Shown one piece after another: positions 1-11,052 of a DNA stretch of 33,408 bases (positions are counted from its first letter, which is position 1; every line of letters begins with the position of its first letter). Source of the stretch: Parastagonospora avenae f. sp. tritici 18332-5 (taxonomy: Eukaryota; Ascomycota; Dothideomycetes; Pleosporales; Phaeosphaeriaceae). The stretch lies in NCBI GenBank assembly GCA_022559985.1, contig JAFJTR010000155.1, forward strand, positions 1-33,408, given 5' to 3'. Under the pieces are notes generated by a model that was not told the origin of the DNA, did not search any database, and was given only the letters and a program-made list of their open reading frames with translations. A program made the position numbers and the translations under genes.

Positions 1-2148
1 ATGGATTCGAAGAACCCTAGCAACGGTGACGATGATAGCCCCAGCTCTTTCAGCACCCCCCAGCTGTGCAGGAGTGTCTGGCGACCTTGTCTCGACCTTA
101 ATGCCAGCTGATGAGAGGATTTCCTGAGCAGAAGAGCCCAAACTGGCTTCAGCTCGTCCATATCCTACATCTCCGTCCATGAATGCTATAGCTACTTGGT
201 AGCCATATACACGCTCTATCTTGTTAATAAGGCAAGTAATTACAGGAACGACAGTAGCCTTGTGTCGATCCTTAAGAGTACAGATCTCATGGAGCTTTGT
301 ATACTCACATACTGCGTGCAGTGCCCAAACATCACCATTGTAGCATGCCTCACCATGCTTCTAGAGTTGGATAATATCAACAATAACGCGGTAGAAAGGG
401 CGGTGAGCCTTGTCGGCTCTAGGACGTCGACTGACGTCTTCTTTCATTTTGCCCTGGATGCAAGGGATGCAAGAATCTGTCCACTGTTCTCCTTTCCCAT
501 TGGTGCCTACTGTGAGGCCTGTAGTCGCGTCCTTGAGATGCTCGATAGCCTGATAGCTTGGATGGCCAAGAAGCTGATAGGCTTTCATCGCAGTAACAAC
601 TTAAGGTGGTTTTTCTTAAGTAGAGGCAGTTGCCATGGATTGAAACGGCTGTGTAGCGTCTTGAGCGTTCAAGAACCAGTGACCTCCAACTCGATCAAGA
701 TCTATAAAGAGTGACTCATCTTCTCTAAAGAGCGTGTTAGTCTTTAAGTTAAAGTAGATCTTTTTGCAACAGCTTAGACTAAAGATATTAGCAACGTATT
801 CTGGGATATATGCCACTTTCTTTAGCGTGATTGAGGCTGTCTTGTTGCCTCTTTGTACAATCAGTGTAACCTCTCCCCAGGCCTGTATGTGGTACAAGTG
901 ACAGCCGGCCTGTACAGTATCTTGAGAGGAAGGAAGACTAGTCTGCTTCCAATTCGGTCCTGCTTTGTTGCAGATGTGAACATCTAATCTAGGGTCCATG
1001 ACCTATCGGTGCTTCAGTGATTGAGCGTGCAACGATGATGCAGCGTGAGATTGCAGCAATTGCAACGGTTGCTTAAGATAGGCTGCATTTGATGCATAGC
1101 CGTCTGAGCTGCAATCTGAAGCAGTATCAGCTTGATGAGTATAACGTGATGCGGGATTTTGGCGTTTAGCTAGTTCAGCTTTCGCTTTTTCCAGATCGAA
1201 CGTCCATCGAATGCCTGCATCTTTGTATGCCTTTTTGACTCTCTTGAGCGTATCCTTGTTTTGAAAGCTCTTAGCAAGCTGAGATATAGCCTTTAGGCTA
1301 GGCTTGAAGTCCTTAAACCTGCCTTCAGCCTTAAGATTAAGAGTAAAGCATTGGAGTACTGAATGGTGGCGCCCACAGACGCACATTGATCGGTCCTTTC
1401 TCAGGTGATCTCTCGGCTTAGGCTCTGTGATCGACAGAGATGTGAAACTCCCAAGTGTTTTGGTTGTGCTTTGGGCTGTAGGTGCTGTTCGGCGATAACG
1501 GCTAATCAGATCTTGTAGGGTCGGAGTTGGCAGCATAGCATTTGATTCGCCTTGCTCCATAGCGAGAAACTGCGCTTGTGCCCATGCCTCATCTCCTGAG
1601 TCCCGTACAGCATGGATGAATCGCCACTGTGCTCGGGTTTCTGTCATCTCTGGCATGCTCTCTTGAGCACACTGAGATGTGATTTGCGAGTATTCGTCCA
1701 GCTAGGCTTGGGTGCTCTGGTTCTTTGGCTTTTTCTGAATATCGCTATACCTAGTCGCAAGCTCTAGCCTGCGCTGTTGGTCTGTAACCTTGAAATGTTT
1801 TCGGAGCGTCGTAAGCTGACTCCTAGGATCGTCGTGCTCCGCCCCATTGATGAGGTGGACGTGTGACGTAGCGACAGTGCGTAAGATTTCGAGATTGACC
1901 TCACCAATCGCTTTTTGGATTGATTCCTGACGTCTAGACTTAATCTCCCATATCTTCCAGTGTTCTGATGAAGCGTTATCAGCTGGCTCTGCAACTGGTG
2001 GAGGAGACAATGTAGCTGAATCAGGGTCGCAGTACTGCCATACGCCTTTGATTGTAGCGTATCGTCGTTTGGCAGCATACCAAGGTGTCCAGTCTGCTGA
2101 ACCTTGGAGAATCGTAGTAGCACGGATATCTGTGCTGGTAGTAGCCAT
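1..2148 (-). pseudogene. copia gag-pol (gag, protease, GAG-pre-integrase, integrase), broken by stops
   Basis: The start at 2148 (MATTSTDIRAT) follows the leader. Gag runs to about 1010 and includes a zinc-knuckle-like CVCGRHHSVLQC near 1355-1390. The protease region follows with DVHICN and VAYIPEYVANIFSL, matching the copia pattern after the catalytic site. GAG-pre-integrase is at about 588-430 (LLGHPSYQAIEHL, then a CxxC), and the integrase core from about 380 to 1. The three acidic positions are visible in VDIIQL, MDGDVG and GGAERA. In-frame stops lie at 1702 (TAG), 1003 (TAG), 616 (TAA), 601 (TAA) and 361 (TAG). No frameshift is needed anywhere. Several of the stops are at places where this family would have Trp or Gln, so they fit G-to-A or C-to-T change. 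The element cannot make a full polyprotein as it stands. Confidence 0.88.
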
Positions 2149-2353
2149 TATGGCAAAAGAGCTGCCTTGCTAGTCGGCAGAGAAAATAAGGTAAAACCTC
2201 GAATATGAGAACAGTTTCTTATAAGGTTGCGTAATACAACGACAGTAAAGCGTGCAGCAACAAGAGGATTGCAGGGACGACGTTCACAACGTGTATAGCA
2301 ATCAAAAAAGTGAACAATCTTATTTGAGTATCGCAGCGTGGTGCGGGGATACC

Positions 2354-2364
2354 GGGCTCATAAC
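2354..2364 (-). other. Primer binding site, probably half-tRNA-iMet type
   Basis: Directly inside the LTR the minus strand reads GTTATGAGCCC. This is complementary to the anticodon arm of eukaryotic initiator tRNA-Met (GGGCUCAUAAC), not to a tRNA 3' end. Drosophila copia is known to prime from a 5' half of tRNA-iMet cut in the anticodon loop, so the same mechanism is inferred here. Confidence 0.7.
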
Positions 2365-2533
2365 TGTTGGATGTGGGAGCACAGTGTAGATATGAAGGAG
2401 GAAGAAGGTTGTTGTATTGAGAGAGCGAAAGAGAGCGATTATATACACAACCAGGTGAGTAATCAAGTGACTAACAGAGTCACGTGAGATACAGTTCACA
2501 GTGTACCGTGTGAACTGAGGTGCCAGGCTGACA
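2365..2533 (-). repeat. LTR of the left copia element (169 bp)
   Basis: In minus orientation it begins TGTCAGCC and ends TCCAACA, giving TG...CA ends. It carries a TATA-like TATATAATCG in its interior and a pyrimidine-rich stretch after it. The 169 bp are identical base for base to 26189-26357, which fixes both ends. Confidence 0.9.
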
Positions 2534-3616
2534 GATTCTACATCGTTCGGGGTATCGTGCCGTGGCGTTGGGTCGCATGGATGATCTGTTCCGGGGGAGA
2601 AAGGACTCATCGCTCTTGGAAGGTTTGGCAGGCTGACCAGTTAGGTGCTTGGTATGGTTGACTAGATAGACGCGGTTTGGATTGCGCTTACATGCTTGAG
2701 GACGGTTAGACGTGAATACAGTACGATATAGTAGGAACATAGACTTTTGGTACAATACGAACTGCCCTCCCTTGCTCGGCACAAGTTGGCCCGTGACGCC
2801 GGATCCTACCAATCAGAGTACGTTACGTGAACGTTGAGAACTGTGAGAGCGGGACAGACGCTCAAAAGCACGATCTGTCGGCATGAACATCGTCGACTTA
2901 TAAACGCAGCACAGTAACGTATAGGCTGGGTGTTGATAATGGAGTCTTGAGTATGATGATGGCCCTTGCTGTAAGTCTCAGTGTAGACATTTGTCTGCAT
3001 GGTATGTAGTTGGTTCGTGGCAAAAGCCTGACTAACTTAGGCGCGCTCATGACTGGTACTAAGTCCCATTTGGGCTAGTGACTAACTCTTTTGGCGGGGC
3101 CCAAGCAATCGCATTCTATGGGGAGCATGGATATCGCAATATGGCTCTATGCCTACTAGGATTTTTCGTTTGCAGTCAAGCAGATGGCGGTCGGCAAACA
3201 TTTCCGGGCGACGCGGAATGTTCTTACTCGCCACATCCGAAGCGGAGCTCAGTGCGCCTCTCTCCGAGAACTCGAAGCCCCCCCCCCCCTGTCTCGCTCG
3301 AAGCGATCGTGCGCCTCTGCCGTACTCGAAGCCGTCCACACAACGCCGCCAACGTTCGCGCGAACCGCTCTCTATCCTCCATCCCCTCAAGCCTGCGTTG
3401 CCGTCTGCACGTTCCAACACACTCGCGATAACCGACCCGCCTCACACCCTCCGACGCGCGCCGTGAGGGTGTCTGCAGCTCCGTCGCTGACTGCGCGCCT
3501 AATGTCATATTCATACCTCTTATACGTGGAGCGCATTAGCCCTAGAGAACTCTAAAGAGACCTCAATGGATCGCTGAGAGCATATCTCATCGAGTATAGC
3601 TGACAGATGGGCTAGC
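2534..3616. other. No supported gene
   Basis: Short overlapping open frames occur on both strands at 3080-3555, but this is a GC-rich stretch with few stops in any frame, including a run of ten C near 3281. None of the translations shows a recognisable domain. I see no RNA gene or repeat here. Confidence 0.5.
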
Positions 3617-4051
3617 ATGACAGCGGCGAGCGAAAGGCCACCAACAGACCCCCGCTCGCCCATGCCCGTGAGCCGTGCCGCCTCGCCCACTCCTCCACCA
3701 ACTATGGACTACCAATCGCAATCGCACGGCAATCACGCGACCTCAGCACGCTGGGAGCTGAAGTACTGCGCCGCGATGACTGCTCCAGCCGATCGTCAGG
3801 ATGTAGACCAGGGACACCCCAAAGACACCCAAGTCCCACAACTTGGTTTCGATAAAGTCCAGATTTACCATCTAATACGTATGCATTTTGCTTCGTAACG
3901 ACCTCCGCCTGCTCGCGCTCGAGTGCAGCCCGTCACAGTCACTCAGTCGTGCAACCCCGAAACCGTAAAGAGCTGGGATGATGTTATACTACACGTAACT
4001 ACCAATGTGAAGCTGAAGAGCGGTGTTGCCGGTGATAGGCGTGAGCTTTGA
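3617..4051 (+). CDS. Doubtful small Pro/Ser-rich protein, possibly two exons
   Basis: An ATG at 3617 opens an uninterrupted 93-codon frame to 3898 with a Pro- and Ser-rich N-terminus (SPMPVSRAASPTPPPT). If a 60 bp intron is removed (donor GTATGC at 3879, acceptor CACAG ending at 3938), the frame continues to a TGA at 4051, giving 124 residues. No convincing branch site is seen at the usual distance. No domain is recognised. It may be a lineage-specific gene or chance. Confidence 0.22.
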
Positions 4052-5027
4052 GTCGATGCAGACGTAATTGAGGCAGCTCATTGCAGCTGGTGTTTGCGCT
4101 TTCTATCATTTAACGGAATAGCTTCAGTTAGGTGTTAACTAAGTGTCCGCACTGCGGATCCCAAGTTTCGTGGGGCACTCGCCAAAACTTGGTTGCCTCG
4201 GCCGCCTACCCAAGTCATTGCGCCCGCGTCATAAAGCCTACCCCTATCCACGAGACCCTTAGTTGACACCAGTTGGTTAGAATTTACTCGCGAAAAGTAA
4301 GAAACCCTACTGGTAATGCTGAGAGAGTTTCGGCGAAAGTCAGGCCTCGAAACCCGCCTCATATCGGTTAGTTTAGGCCTTACGTTCGGCCTCATATTGG
4401 TTAGGCGCAGCCTCGATTCGATATGCATTCTATCGCCTGTTGTCGGACGGTTATCATGGGGCTACAAGCCGCCAGAACGTCAATATAGGAGTGACATTCG
4501 GGAATTGACGGCGGTATTTCGTCTGGTATAATAGCAAGCCATACTGGAGCGACGGTACTACAGCGGTTAACGATGTGGAAGGCTGTGACAGGCTTCTTCA
4601 TCCTACAGCGAGGAAATGGGTCTGGGATGATGAGATGATGGGCAAAATATCTGCAAAGAATAGCAGCTTCTCTTGGTAAGGCTGTAGCAATAGTGCTGAA
4701 AGGAAAAAACGATGAGCAGGAATGCATTCTGTTCGGTGATTGTCGATTGATTGTTATAAACTCATGAGTCATGAGAAGAGAACTACATAAGAGAGGGCTC
4801 AGGAGCTCTGGTCTGAGCGCTGCTCGGATGCTGCGATCAGTGCGCTGATCGCGTGACTGTGATATCTACGATACCTGTGATCCGGCAACAGGGCCCATAG
4901 AGCCCGCGAGTGTCTGCAGCAGAGAGCCGCATTCTACTTCAAGCCCCGACCGCCCCTGACAGGCTATCGTCCCTGGGCTTAGGCTTAAAATGTCATGGCT
5001 GACATGGCGTCAGCAGAGCACTTATAG
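4052..5027. other. No supported gene
   Basis: A 16-base motif, GCCTCATATYGGTTAG, occurs twice in direct orientation (4356-4371 and 4389-4404). The minus-strand frame at 4772-4401 and the plus-strand readings around 4500-4760 resemble nothing I know. The segment is probably old intergenic or degenerated sequence. Confidence 0.4.
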
Positions 5028-5255
5028 CGGTTTATGGTTGACAATATGTACGTACATCCGAAATCAGTGTCACCCTAAATATTTTTTCACACACATATCC
5101 CAGTCTGACAGACAGGGGTCTGCATAGAGTCTACCCTAATTTGTCTTAACTCAAGAATAAGCGAGCGATCGCTCACATAGTGGATAGAGCGGTTCTGTCA
5201 TCCCTTGCGACTAGCTCTCTATGTCCTGCTGGGAAGCTCACTCGACAGGCTTTAG
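5028..5255 (+). repeat. Left copy of a ~215 bp inverted repeat pair
   Basis: Its sequence matches the reverse complement of 11870-12088 at roughly 80 percent by eye. Shared blocks include CCGAAATCAGTGTCACCC (with one further C/T difference after it), CAGACAGGGGTCTGCATA in slightly altered form, GATCGCT, ATAGAGCGGTT, TTGCGACTAGC and GGAAGCT.ACTCGA. The pair brackets the NLR block. It may be two independent insertions of one small element or the ends of one unit; no transposase accompanies it. Confidence 0.7.
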
Positions 5256-5924
5256 TTAAGCAATCTGCAGTAAGGCCCGTCATACGAGTGTCCCACGTAG
5301 TTCTGAATCTTGCGTGCTGACATAGTATTACCTTAGTCACCTCCTCAAAACATAATAATACAAAGAATACGATTACGGATCATGTCCTTAGACTTATTGT
5401 ACTTTGTCCGACGGAACCTTCTCGCAATGCGCAATACCGCTAACAGAACGTAGCTAATGACGATTTTATTTGTACTGACAGCATGCGCGCAGTTTATAGC
5501 AAGTAACAGCATAAAATGAATTGTATACAAACGTACCAGCACCGAGTCTTGTCTTTGTGCGAATGGCACTTTGGTATTAAAGAAAATCAAGGCACATATC
5601 ATGAACAGCATAAGGTCATCAGAAGATAAGGAATGGATTAGCTATTATAGAGCTAACTGAAGTATAGTCACAGCACCTGTCCAGTAGCCAAAGACGGCAA
5701 TGTTTTGATATACAGCAATGTCATTCGGGCGATGATCAGGAGGGAGCCAGATCACAGGCTCCTCTCCACGGTATATCCAGTTTCCCTTCACAGCGACGTC
5801 AGATGGCCTTTCTACAACAACACATTGCTCGTCGCAGACTAGAAATGTAGGATACGTTCCACTATCAGTGATGAGAGATGACCCGTCCCTAGAAAAGTCG
5901 AGTGTAAAGATAAAGGCTTGGACC

Positions 5925-6682
5925 TGAAGTGTGCGGAGCTCAGTGCCAGTGGCTGCGTCCCACAGCTTGACTGTCTTATCCCTAGATGCCGACGCCACTG
6001 TCTTGCCGTCTGGCGAGAACACTACCGCGCTGACCGATGCTGAGTGTCCTCGAAGCGTGTGCTGCTCAGTGCCAGTGGCTGCGTCCCACAGCTTGACTGT
6101 CTTGTCTTCGGATGCCGACGCCACTGTCTTGCAGTCTGGCGAGAACACGACCTCGCTGACCGATTCTGAGTGTCCTCGAAGCGTGTGCTGCTCAGTGCCA
6201 GTGGCTGCGTCCCACAGCTTGACTGTCTTGTCTTCGGATGCCGACGCCACTGTCTTGCCGTCTGGCGAGAACACTACCGCCCAGACTGATTCTGAGTGTC
6301 CTCGAAGCGTGTGCTGCTCAGTGCCAGTGCCTGCGTCCCACAGCTTGACTGTCTTGTCGTAAGATGCCGACGCCACTGTCTTGCTGTCTGGCGAGAACAC
6401 TACCGCCCTAACCGATTCTGAGTGTCCTCGAAGCGTGTGCTGCTCAGTGCCAGTGCCTGCGTCCCACAGCTTGACTGTCTTGTCGTAAGATGCCGACGCC
6501 ACTATCTTGCCGTCTGGCGAGAACACTACCGCCCTAACCGCTTCTGAGTGTCCTCGAAGCGTGTGCTGCTCAGTGCCAGTGGCTGCGTCCCACAGCTTGA
6601 CTGTGTCGTCGCTAGATGCCGACGCCACTGTCTTGCCGTCTGGCGAGAACACTACCGCCCAGACCGATTCTGAGTGTCCTTC
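5925..6682 (-). repeat. Six tandem 126 bp WD40 units
   Basis: The GH dipeptide that opens each unit recurs at exactly 126 base spacing (6674, 6548, 6422, 6296, 6170, 6044). Units of 42 residues share VVFSPD.KTVASAS and DKTVKLWDA.TGTE. Differences concentrate at the residues just after GHS (ESVW, EAVR, ESVR, ESVW, ESVS, ASVS) and before DKT (S, Y, Y, E, E, R), the surface positions known to vary in HET-D/HET-E. Confidence 0.95.
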
Positions 6683-8505
6683 CAGAGTCTGCAGCAACGC
6701 GTTCCACTCGCGCTCTACTTGGGGCGCCAACTCAACAAACGTTAGCAGCTTGGCGAATTGCCGCTTTACTACGCTATTCCTTGGTGTAAACATGAGTGTG
6801 CTGCAGTACACCTGCAGTGGTGCTTGTTCCATAGCTGCTCGGCCATACAGCGCAAATCGTTTCATGTCATGAACAAATGCACGCAACTGACTGGCATCCT
6901 CGACCTGCGCAACTATTAGGTTTGAATTGCTGTTTCTTGAGGATTGACTTACTGGAAAGGATAATTCGAGTAAGCTAAGAGCATGGATTCCTTCTGAGAG
7001 CTTTCCAAGCCAACCTAGCGCCTCAAGCCAGTGCAAGAAGTGTTCCTTTAGGAACAAGTCGACTTGGTCACCCTCGTGAAGCTGTATGGACCCTTTCGCA
7101 AGGTGCTGAATCCAGTTGATACAGGCGTATTGGAGCTCTGGTTGAATGCATTGTGTAACACGATCCCTCTTCATGTCTGCTGCTAGTGTACCAGGAGCTC
7201 TCACGCCACATATGTCTTGTTTGAGCGTGCTTGACATTAGCTGGATACAATTGCTGGCCAGAGCCGCGTGCGCTTGCCTTTCCTCTACCCAAAACTTCTC
7301 ATCAACGCATCTGTCCTTACTGAAGAGGAAGTCGCGAAAGGAAGGGTGGTGCAGACGGAGCGGTTGGCTGCGATCTTTTGGTACATCAAGGATGGCGTGC
7401 AACTCTTTCAGCATCCGATTCACTTGCTGCTCTCGAATCTGTATAAGCGTGCCTAACGATGAGACGGAAAGAGGCGAGGATAAAGCCACGATGCTCCCAA
7501 GAATCTGCCGCATCATGCTGTAATACCTAGCTAGTTCTCGTGCAGTATAGCTGCTCTGAATAGACTTTTGCAGAACCTTCAGGTACAATTGATTGAGGTG
7601 TTGTTCTGGACTAGCTGCGCTGTTACGATCGCTGCCGTCGGCAAGCATGTGCAGCCGGTCTTCCGGGAAGAGGCCTTCGCTAATGAAGCGGCACGCTGTT
7701 GCAGCCCAGATGAACAATCCACTCGCGCTTTGAACCAAGCTCTAGATAACGTCTGCGCCTGGCCAGCCGAGTTCTTGATCGTCTTCCTTGCCAATTAGGT
7801 TCAGCTGGTATTCGAGGAAGAGCTGGATGTCGTGGTCGATAATTGACGGTGATACCTTGTGCAGCAGGAAGTCCCGGCGCTCTGCTTCTAGGACTTGGCC
7901 AAGCCCATATTGAATCGGCACCTCAGGTCTGCTTGTCAGAAACACTCGCAGTCGCACATATTTCAACGACCTAGACATCGCCAAAAGCTGCACAATAAGC
8001 TGGGTGTCATTGCTGCCCTCACACTCGTCAAGAGCGTCGACTACCAGCACAAAAATTGCCGGGCCCTTCAACTTCGACAGCGGCTCGAGGACGAGGTACT
8101 GCCACTGGTCGCGCAATGACCGGCTGGCGATCTCAGGACGTTGTAGGAGGGCATTACTGATATGACGACGGACGCCGGGCACGCTCTGCGCAAGCTGGAC
8201 CGCAACGCTGGTGACGAATCTGCCTGCCCGGCCGACATCACCGCCGCCTCTAGAGAAGAAAAAGCTGGCACCCAGATGCTGCCTTGTATCATACCAGCGA
8301 GAAACCGAGCGTGCAATTGTTGTTTTGCCAGTGCCAGCCAGGCCGCTCAGCCAGAAAATGTACTGCTCACCCTCCCCATCAGCCCATTTGTAGATTCGAT
8401 TCAAGAGATCAACGCGGGTGTTGGCGAGGCACGTGGCATCGTGCTGAGAGGTGATCGAGTTGAAAGGCGCGTCCTCAGCGTACGGAAGGTGGGCGATAAA
8501 GTCCT

Positions 8506-8574
8506 CTACGGTCTCACAATCTCAGCGAAAAGGCAAACTCTATTGCAGCTAGAGAGCTGAGCTGAACTACTCAC
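8506..8574 (-). other. Intron 1 of the NLR gene (69 bp)
   Basis: Donor GTGAGT (8574-8569), a CTGAG branch-like element, acceptor CCGTAG ending at 8506. Splicing restores the link from HET (IHG) to the linker (EDFIAHLPYAEDAPF) that precedes NACHT in this family, and keeps the frame. Confidence 0.85.
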
Positions 8575-9316
8575 CACCATGGATCTCCTTTTGCAACCTC
8601 GCGAAGGCTCTATCCAATCCCTCACCGTAGATTAGCGCCATGCTGACACCGAAGAGACCTAATAGAGAATACGCCTTGTCCTCCTCATGCTTCGTCTCTC
8701 GATCCTCTGCCCATGACATTCGCTCGTCAACGCCAAACTCATCCAAAGGAGCATTGCGAAGGGCGCGAGGCGGGATCTTAGTGACTTCGTGTAGCACTTG
8801 CCCTAAGGACTCCTTGTCGCCTAACCGGGTGCCGTGTGAATCGAAGAACTCTACCGACTGAGGCGCGAGAAGCTCTTGGAGTGTCCAACCCCGCTGGAAC
8901 CATCGGCTGTTGCGGAAAGCTGGTTCCCAGGATTGCGCCAGGGGATTGATGCTTCCGAAATTCGTTGTCGACACGTCTCTGAGATACACGTAGCATTTCA
9001 CTGCACCGCCATACCAGCGAAACATCGACGTGATGGCTTTCGAAAGCTCTGCGCTGCTAGATTTGTCAATGCAGCAGGTGTCCACCCAGAAGTAGCGCAG
9101 GCTATCCTTCTTAGCCTGCTTTTCACAAAAGCGAAGCTTCTCGTATCCTAATTTGGTGTCCCCTAAGCCCTGGCTCAGGTCTGCGAAGCTCACCTCCTCA
9201 TCGTCTTCGCCCCAAGTGTGCGAGAGAATGGCGTAGGGGTGATATGAAAGGTCCTCCTCGCTGAGGTCCTTGGTAAGGCAAAGCCCACCACTCTGGTCGA
9301 AGTGTAAGAGACGCAT

Positions 9317-9617
9317 TGTGCGACACAAGTATTTGGTGGCGAGACAGCATGACGCTTATGTATCAAGGTATCTCGACCAAGGACATGCATATCGTTTTGC
9401 GTTGAGCATTGTGGAGGCGGATGGTGAGCAGGCAGCAGCGGCGGCGGTCGCAGCTGAGCGGGGTTGAAGATGGGCTGTGGCTTGTCGAGTGGCTGTGCAA
9501 CGAAGCTTCCAGAGCATCAGTCGACAAGGGATGACAAGTCACGTGTACCAAGTCCAGGTGTATGTGTATACTGGAAGTGATGCAACACTAGACTCTGCGG
9601 ACTACACTACAGCAGCC
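9317..9617. promoter_or_regulatory. Divergent intergenic region between the NLR and the 9618 gene
   Basis: The two start codons (9316 minus, 9618 plus) face away from each other over 301 bases, so the segment must hold both promoters if both genes were expressed. It has a GC-rich patch of CAG/CGG triplets (9430-9460). No clear TATA box is seen. Confidence 0.45.
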
Positions 9618-11006
9618 ATGCCAGTCCGTCGAACCGCGCAGCGTCCTCGTCCAAGCGCCCCCGACCGACCGCCGTATCCGCCCGCCCAAGTTCGAGCGAT
9701 AGCCCATGCTAGCACGTCCCACTCCGCCGATCCAGCCTCGTGCGACGCAGCGCAACCGCCCGACCCGCCTCCGATCCTGCAACCCTCAAGCGCTGCCGAC
9801 TTAGTGAGCATGGATGACGTGAGCGGAGGCACTGCCGCACGGGACAGCCCTCTAGGCCCGGCTAACTGGTCTGCATATGGTATGAGGAATGAAGACGACC
9901 GAGACCGGGGTACAACTGGCGCGCAGAGGACAAGGCTGCCTCTAGCTAAGCTTGACCTGTTGGACTGGTCCGAATGGGATCGAATGAAGGCGTACGATGA
10001 GCGTCCGCCAATCTGTCTCCATTACTCGATCGTGTGGAAGGTCAACCTGAACAACAAGCTCATCTGCAAAGACACCGAACAGGATCTTGTGCTAGCTCCA
10101 CAGTACCACTAGTCGTTCATTCTGCGCTCTAAGCTTCGTAGGCTTGTGCAGAAGAAGCTGTCAAAGCACGGGAAGATTACATGTGATGATGTTAATGTGG
10201 TCGTCAAAAACACAGGTCGGTCAGAACGGCCGCTAGTCAGGCGATTCGATGAGACGGTCATTGATTGGGCCACCGTAGAACGACAGCTCGTGGAGTGGGG
10301 CGAGCTCTTTCGTGCTGGTAAGAAGCTGATAGTCGAGATGACGTTCAATTACCTTGCAGAAAATCATGGCGCGCTTGCATCTCTAGCAAAGAGGGCGGGC
10401 AAGCAGGGGTCCGGATCTGCGACTCGGCGCATGCTCGCCGAGTGAGCAGCAGAAATTGACGCGGAGCAAGAGGCGACAGGACAGCCTCCCGCGTGGAAAG
10501 GTGTTTATGAGACAATGCGGTGCCCTGGCCCACCCTGCCCTCGCGGGCCGTACTGCTGGCAAGATCCGAATGGCAAGAAGCACCATCCGCTTAAGACGCG
10601 CCAGTTGCAGGCCCTCTTTATGCATGTGCAACGAGGAAATGCGCTAGAAACTCACGATGATGTGCCTGATGACATACGGCAGCAGCTCTACGCAGCCGAG
10701 CGGCAGCAGTATGAGCGGCATCACAAAACGGCTGACAAGTCTGACTCGAAGCTCCCTTCCATCGTCATCAAGAACGTGCTTCCAGGCTCGCACAGTGACA
10801 CTGCAATGCACTCAGCTTTGCCTTCCTCATCGCGTCGCTTGGTCATCCCGGGCTTTTGTGACACTCTTGTAGAAGAGTACAGCGAATGGCAGATGTCCCG
10901 AGTCAAGCGAGAGGATCTTCGGGAGGGTGTTCAGCGCATACGCGACATTGCTTTGAAGGAGGGTCTTGACCTTGTGCACTTGGGATCGGGAACAGATTTG
11001 TCGTAG
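9618..11006 (+). pseudogene. Conserved fungal hypothetical protein, two in-frame stops
   Basis: An ATG in good context (GCAGCCATGCC) opens a frame of 463 codons with stops at 10110-10112 (TAG) and 10443-10445 (TGA) but no frameshift. Visible parts are a Pro/Ala/Ser-rich N-terminus, a segment with LDLLDWSEWDRMKAYDERPP and LICKDTEQDLVLAP, and a Cys-rich motif MRCPGPPCPRGPYCW followed by DPNGKKHHPLKTRQLQAL. I recognise this as the sort of protein annotated as hypothetical in many ascomycetes and cannot name a function. The stops fit TGG-to-TAG and CGA-to-TGA change. It is divergent from the NLR, and both genes are hit by the same kind of mutation. Confidence 0.6.
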
Positions 11007-11052
11007 CGGATTATCTGACGTGTTCCCGTGCATCGCCGACTTGGAAGCCACA

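Larger units (their letters stand above)
1..2533 (-). mobile_element. Ty1/copia retrotransposon, 5' half, continuing past the left edge
   Basis: On the minus strand the order is LTR (2533-2365), primer binding site (2364-2354), a leader of about 200 bases, then gag, protease, GAG-pre-integrase and integrase from 2148 down to base 1. Integrase before reverse transcriptase, with the RT not yet reached at the window edge, is the copia order. All coding parts share one reading frame, broken only by stop codons. The other LTR, if present, lies outside the window, so a target duplication cannot be tested; the outer 5' flank is gattc. An identical LTR stands alone at 26189-26357. Confidence 0.9.
5645..9316 (-). 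pseudogene. HET-NACHT-WD40 (HNWD/HET-E-like) NLR allorecognition gene with one in-frame stop
   Basis: Members of this family sense non-self and trigger vegetative incompatibility or cell death in the cytosol. Exon 1 (9316-8575) encodes the HET domain, with YAILSHTWGE, FWVDTCCIDK and RGWTLQELLAP. A 69 bp intron (8574-8506, GTGAGT...TAG) joins in frame to exon 2. Exon 2 holds Walker A GLAGTGKTT (about residues 302-310), Walker B VLVVDALDE (about 400-408), the helical region, six WD40 repeats (about 856-1108) and a C-terminal cap. The total is 1200 codons plus stop. The start is the ATG at 9316 because MRLL is the family's usual beginning. A single TAG at 7744-7742, codon 502, falls in the NACHT C-terminal part just before SLVQSASGLFIWAATACRF. 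The frame is otherwise open and the domains look healthy, so this is either a recent null allele, a truncated 501-residue HET-NACHT protein, or a read-through case. CAG-to-TAG would explain it. Confidence 0.88.

Noticed and set aside
3082..3555. Five overlapping open frames on both strands
   Set aside because: A GC-rich stretch with few stops in any frame; no domain, no convincing start, and low-complexity Pro/Arg/Ser composition in all readings.
4401..4772. 123-codon minus-strand ORF with an ATG
   Set aside because: No recognisable domain, Cys and Pro scattered as in a chance frame, and no supporting promoter or homologue known to me.
5925..6682. Regularly spaced repeats that could look like a CRISPR-type array
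   Set aside because: The 126 bp units are protein-coding WD40 repeats without unique spacers, in a eukaryotic gene.
5931..6872. Plus-strand repetitive ORFs (VCCSVPVAASHSLTVLS type)
   Set aside because: Antisense shadows of the WD40 tandem repeats on the minus strand.
7720..7765. An intron that would remove the TAG in the NLR
   Set aside because: The only GT...AG option around it is about 23 bases, too short, and the family protein is continuous across this point without inserted residues.
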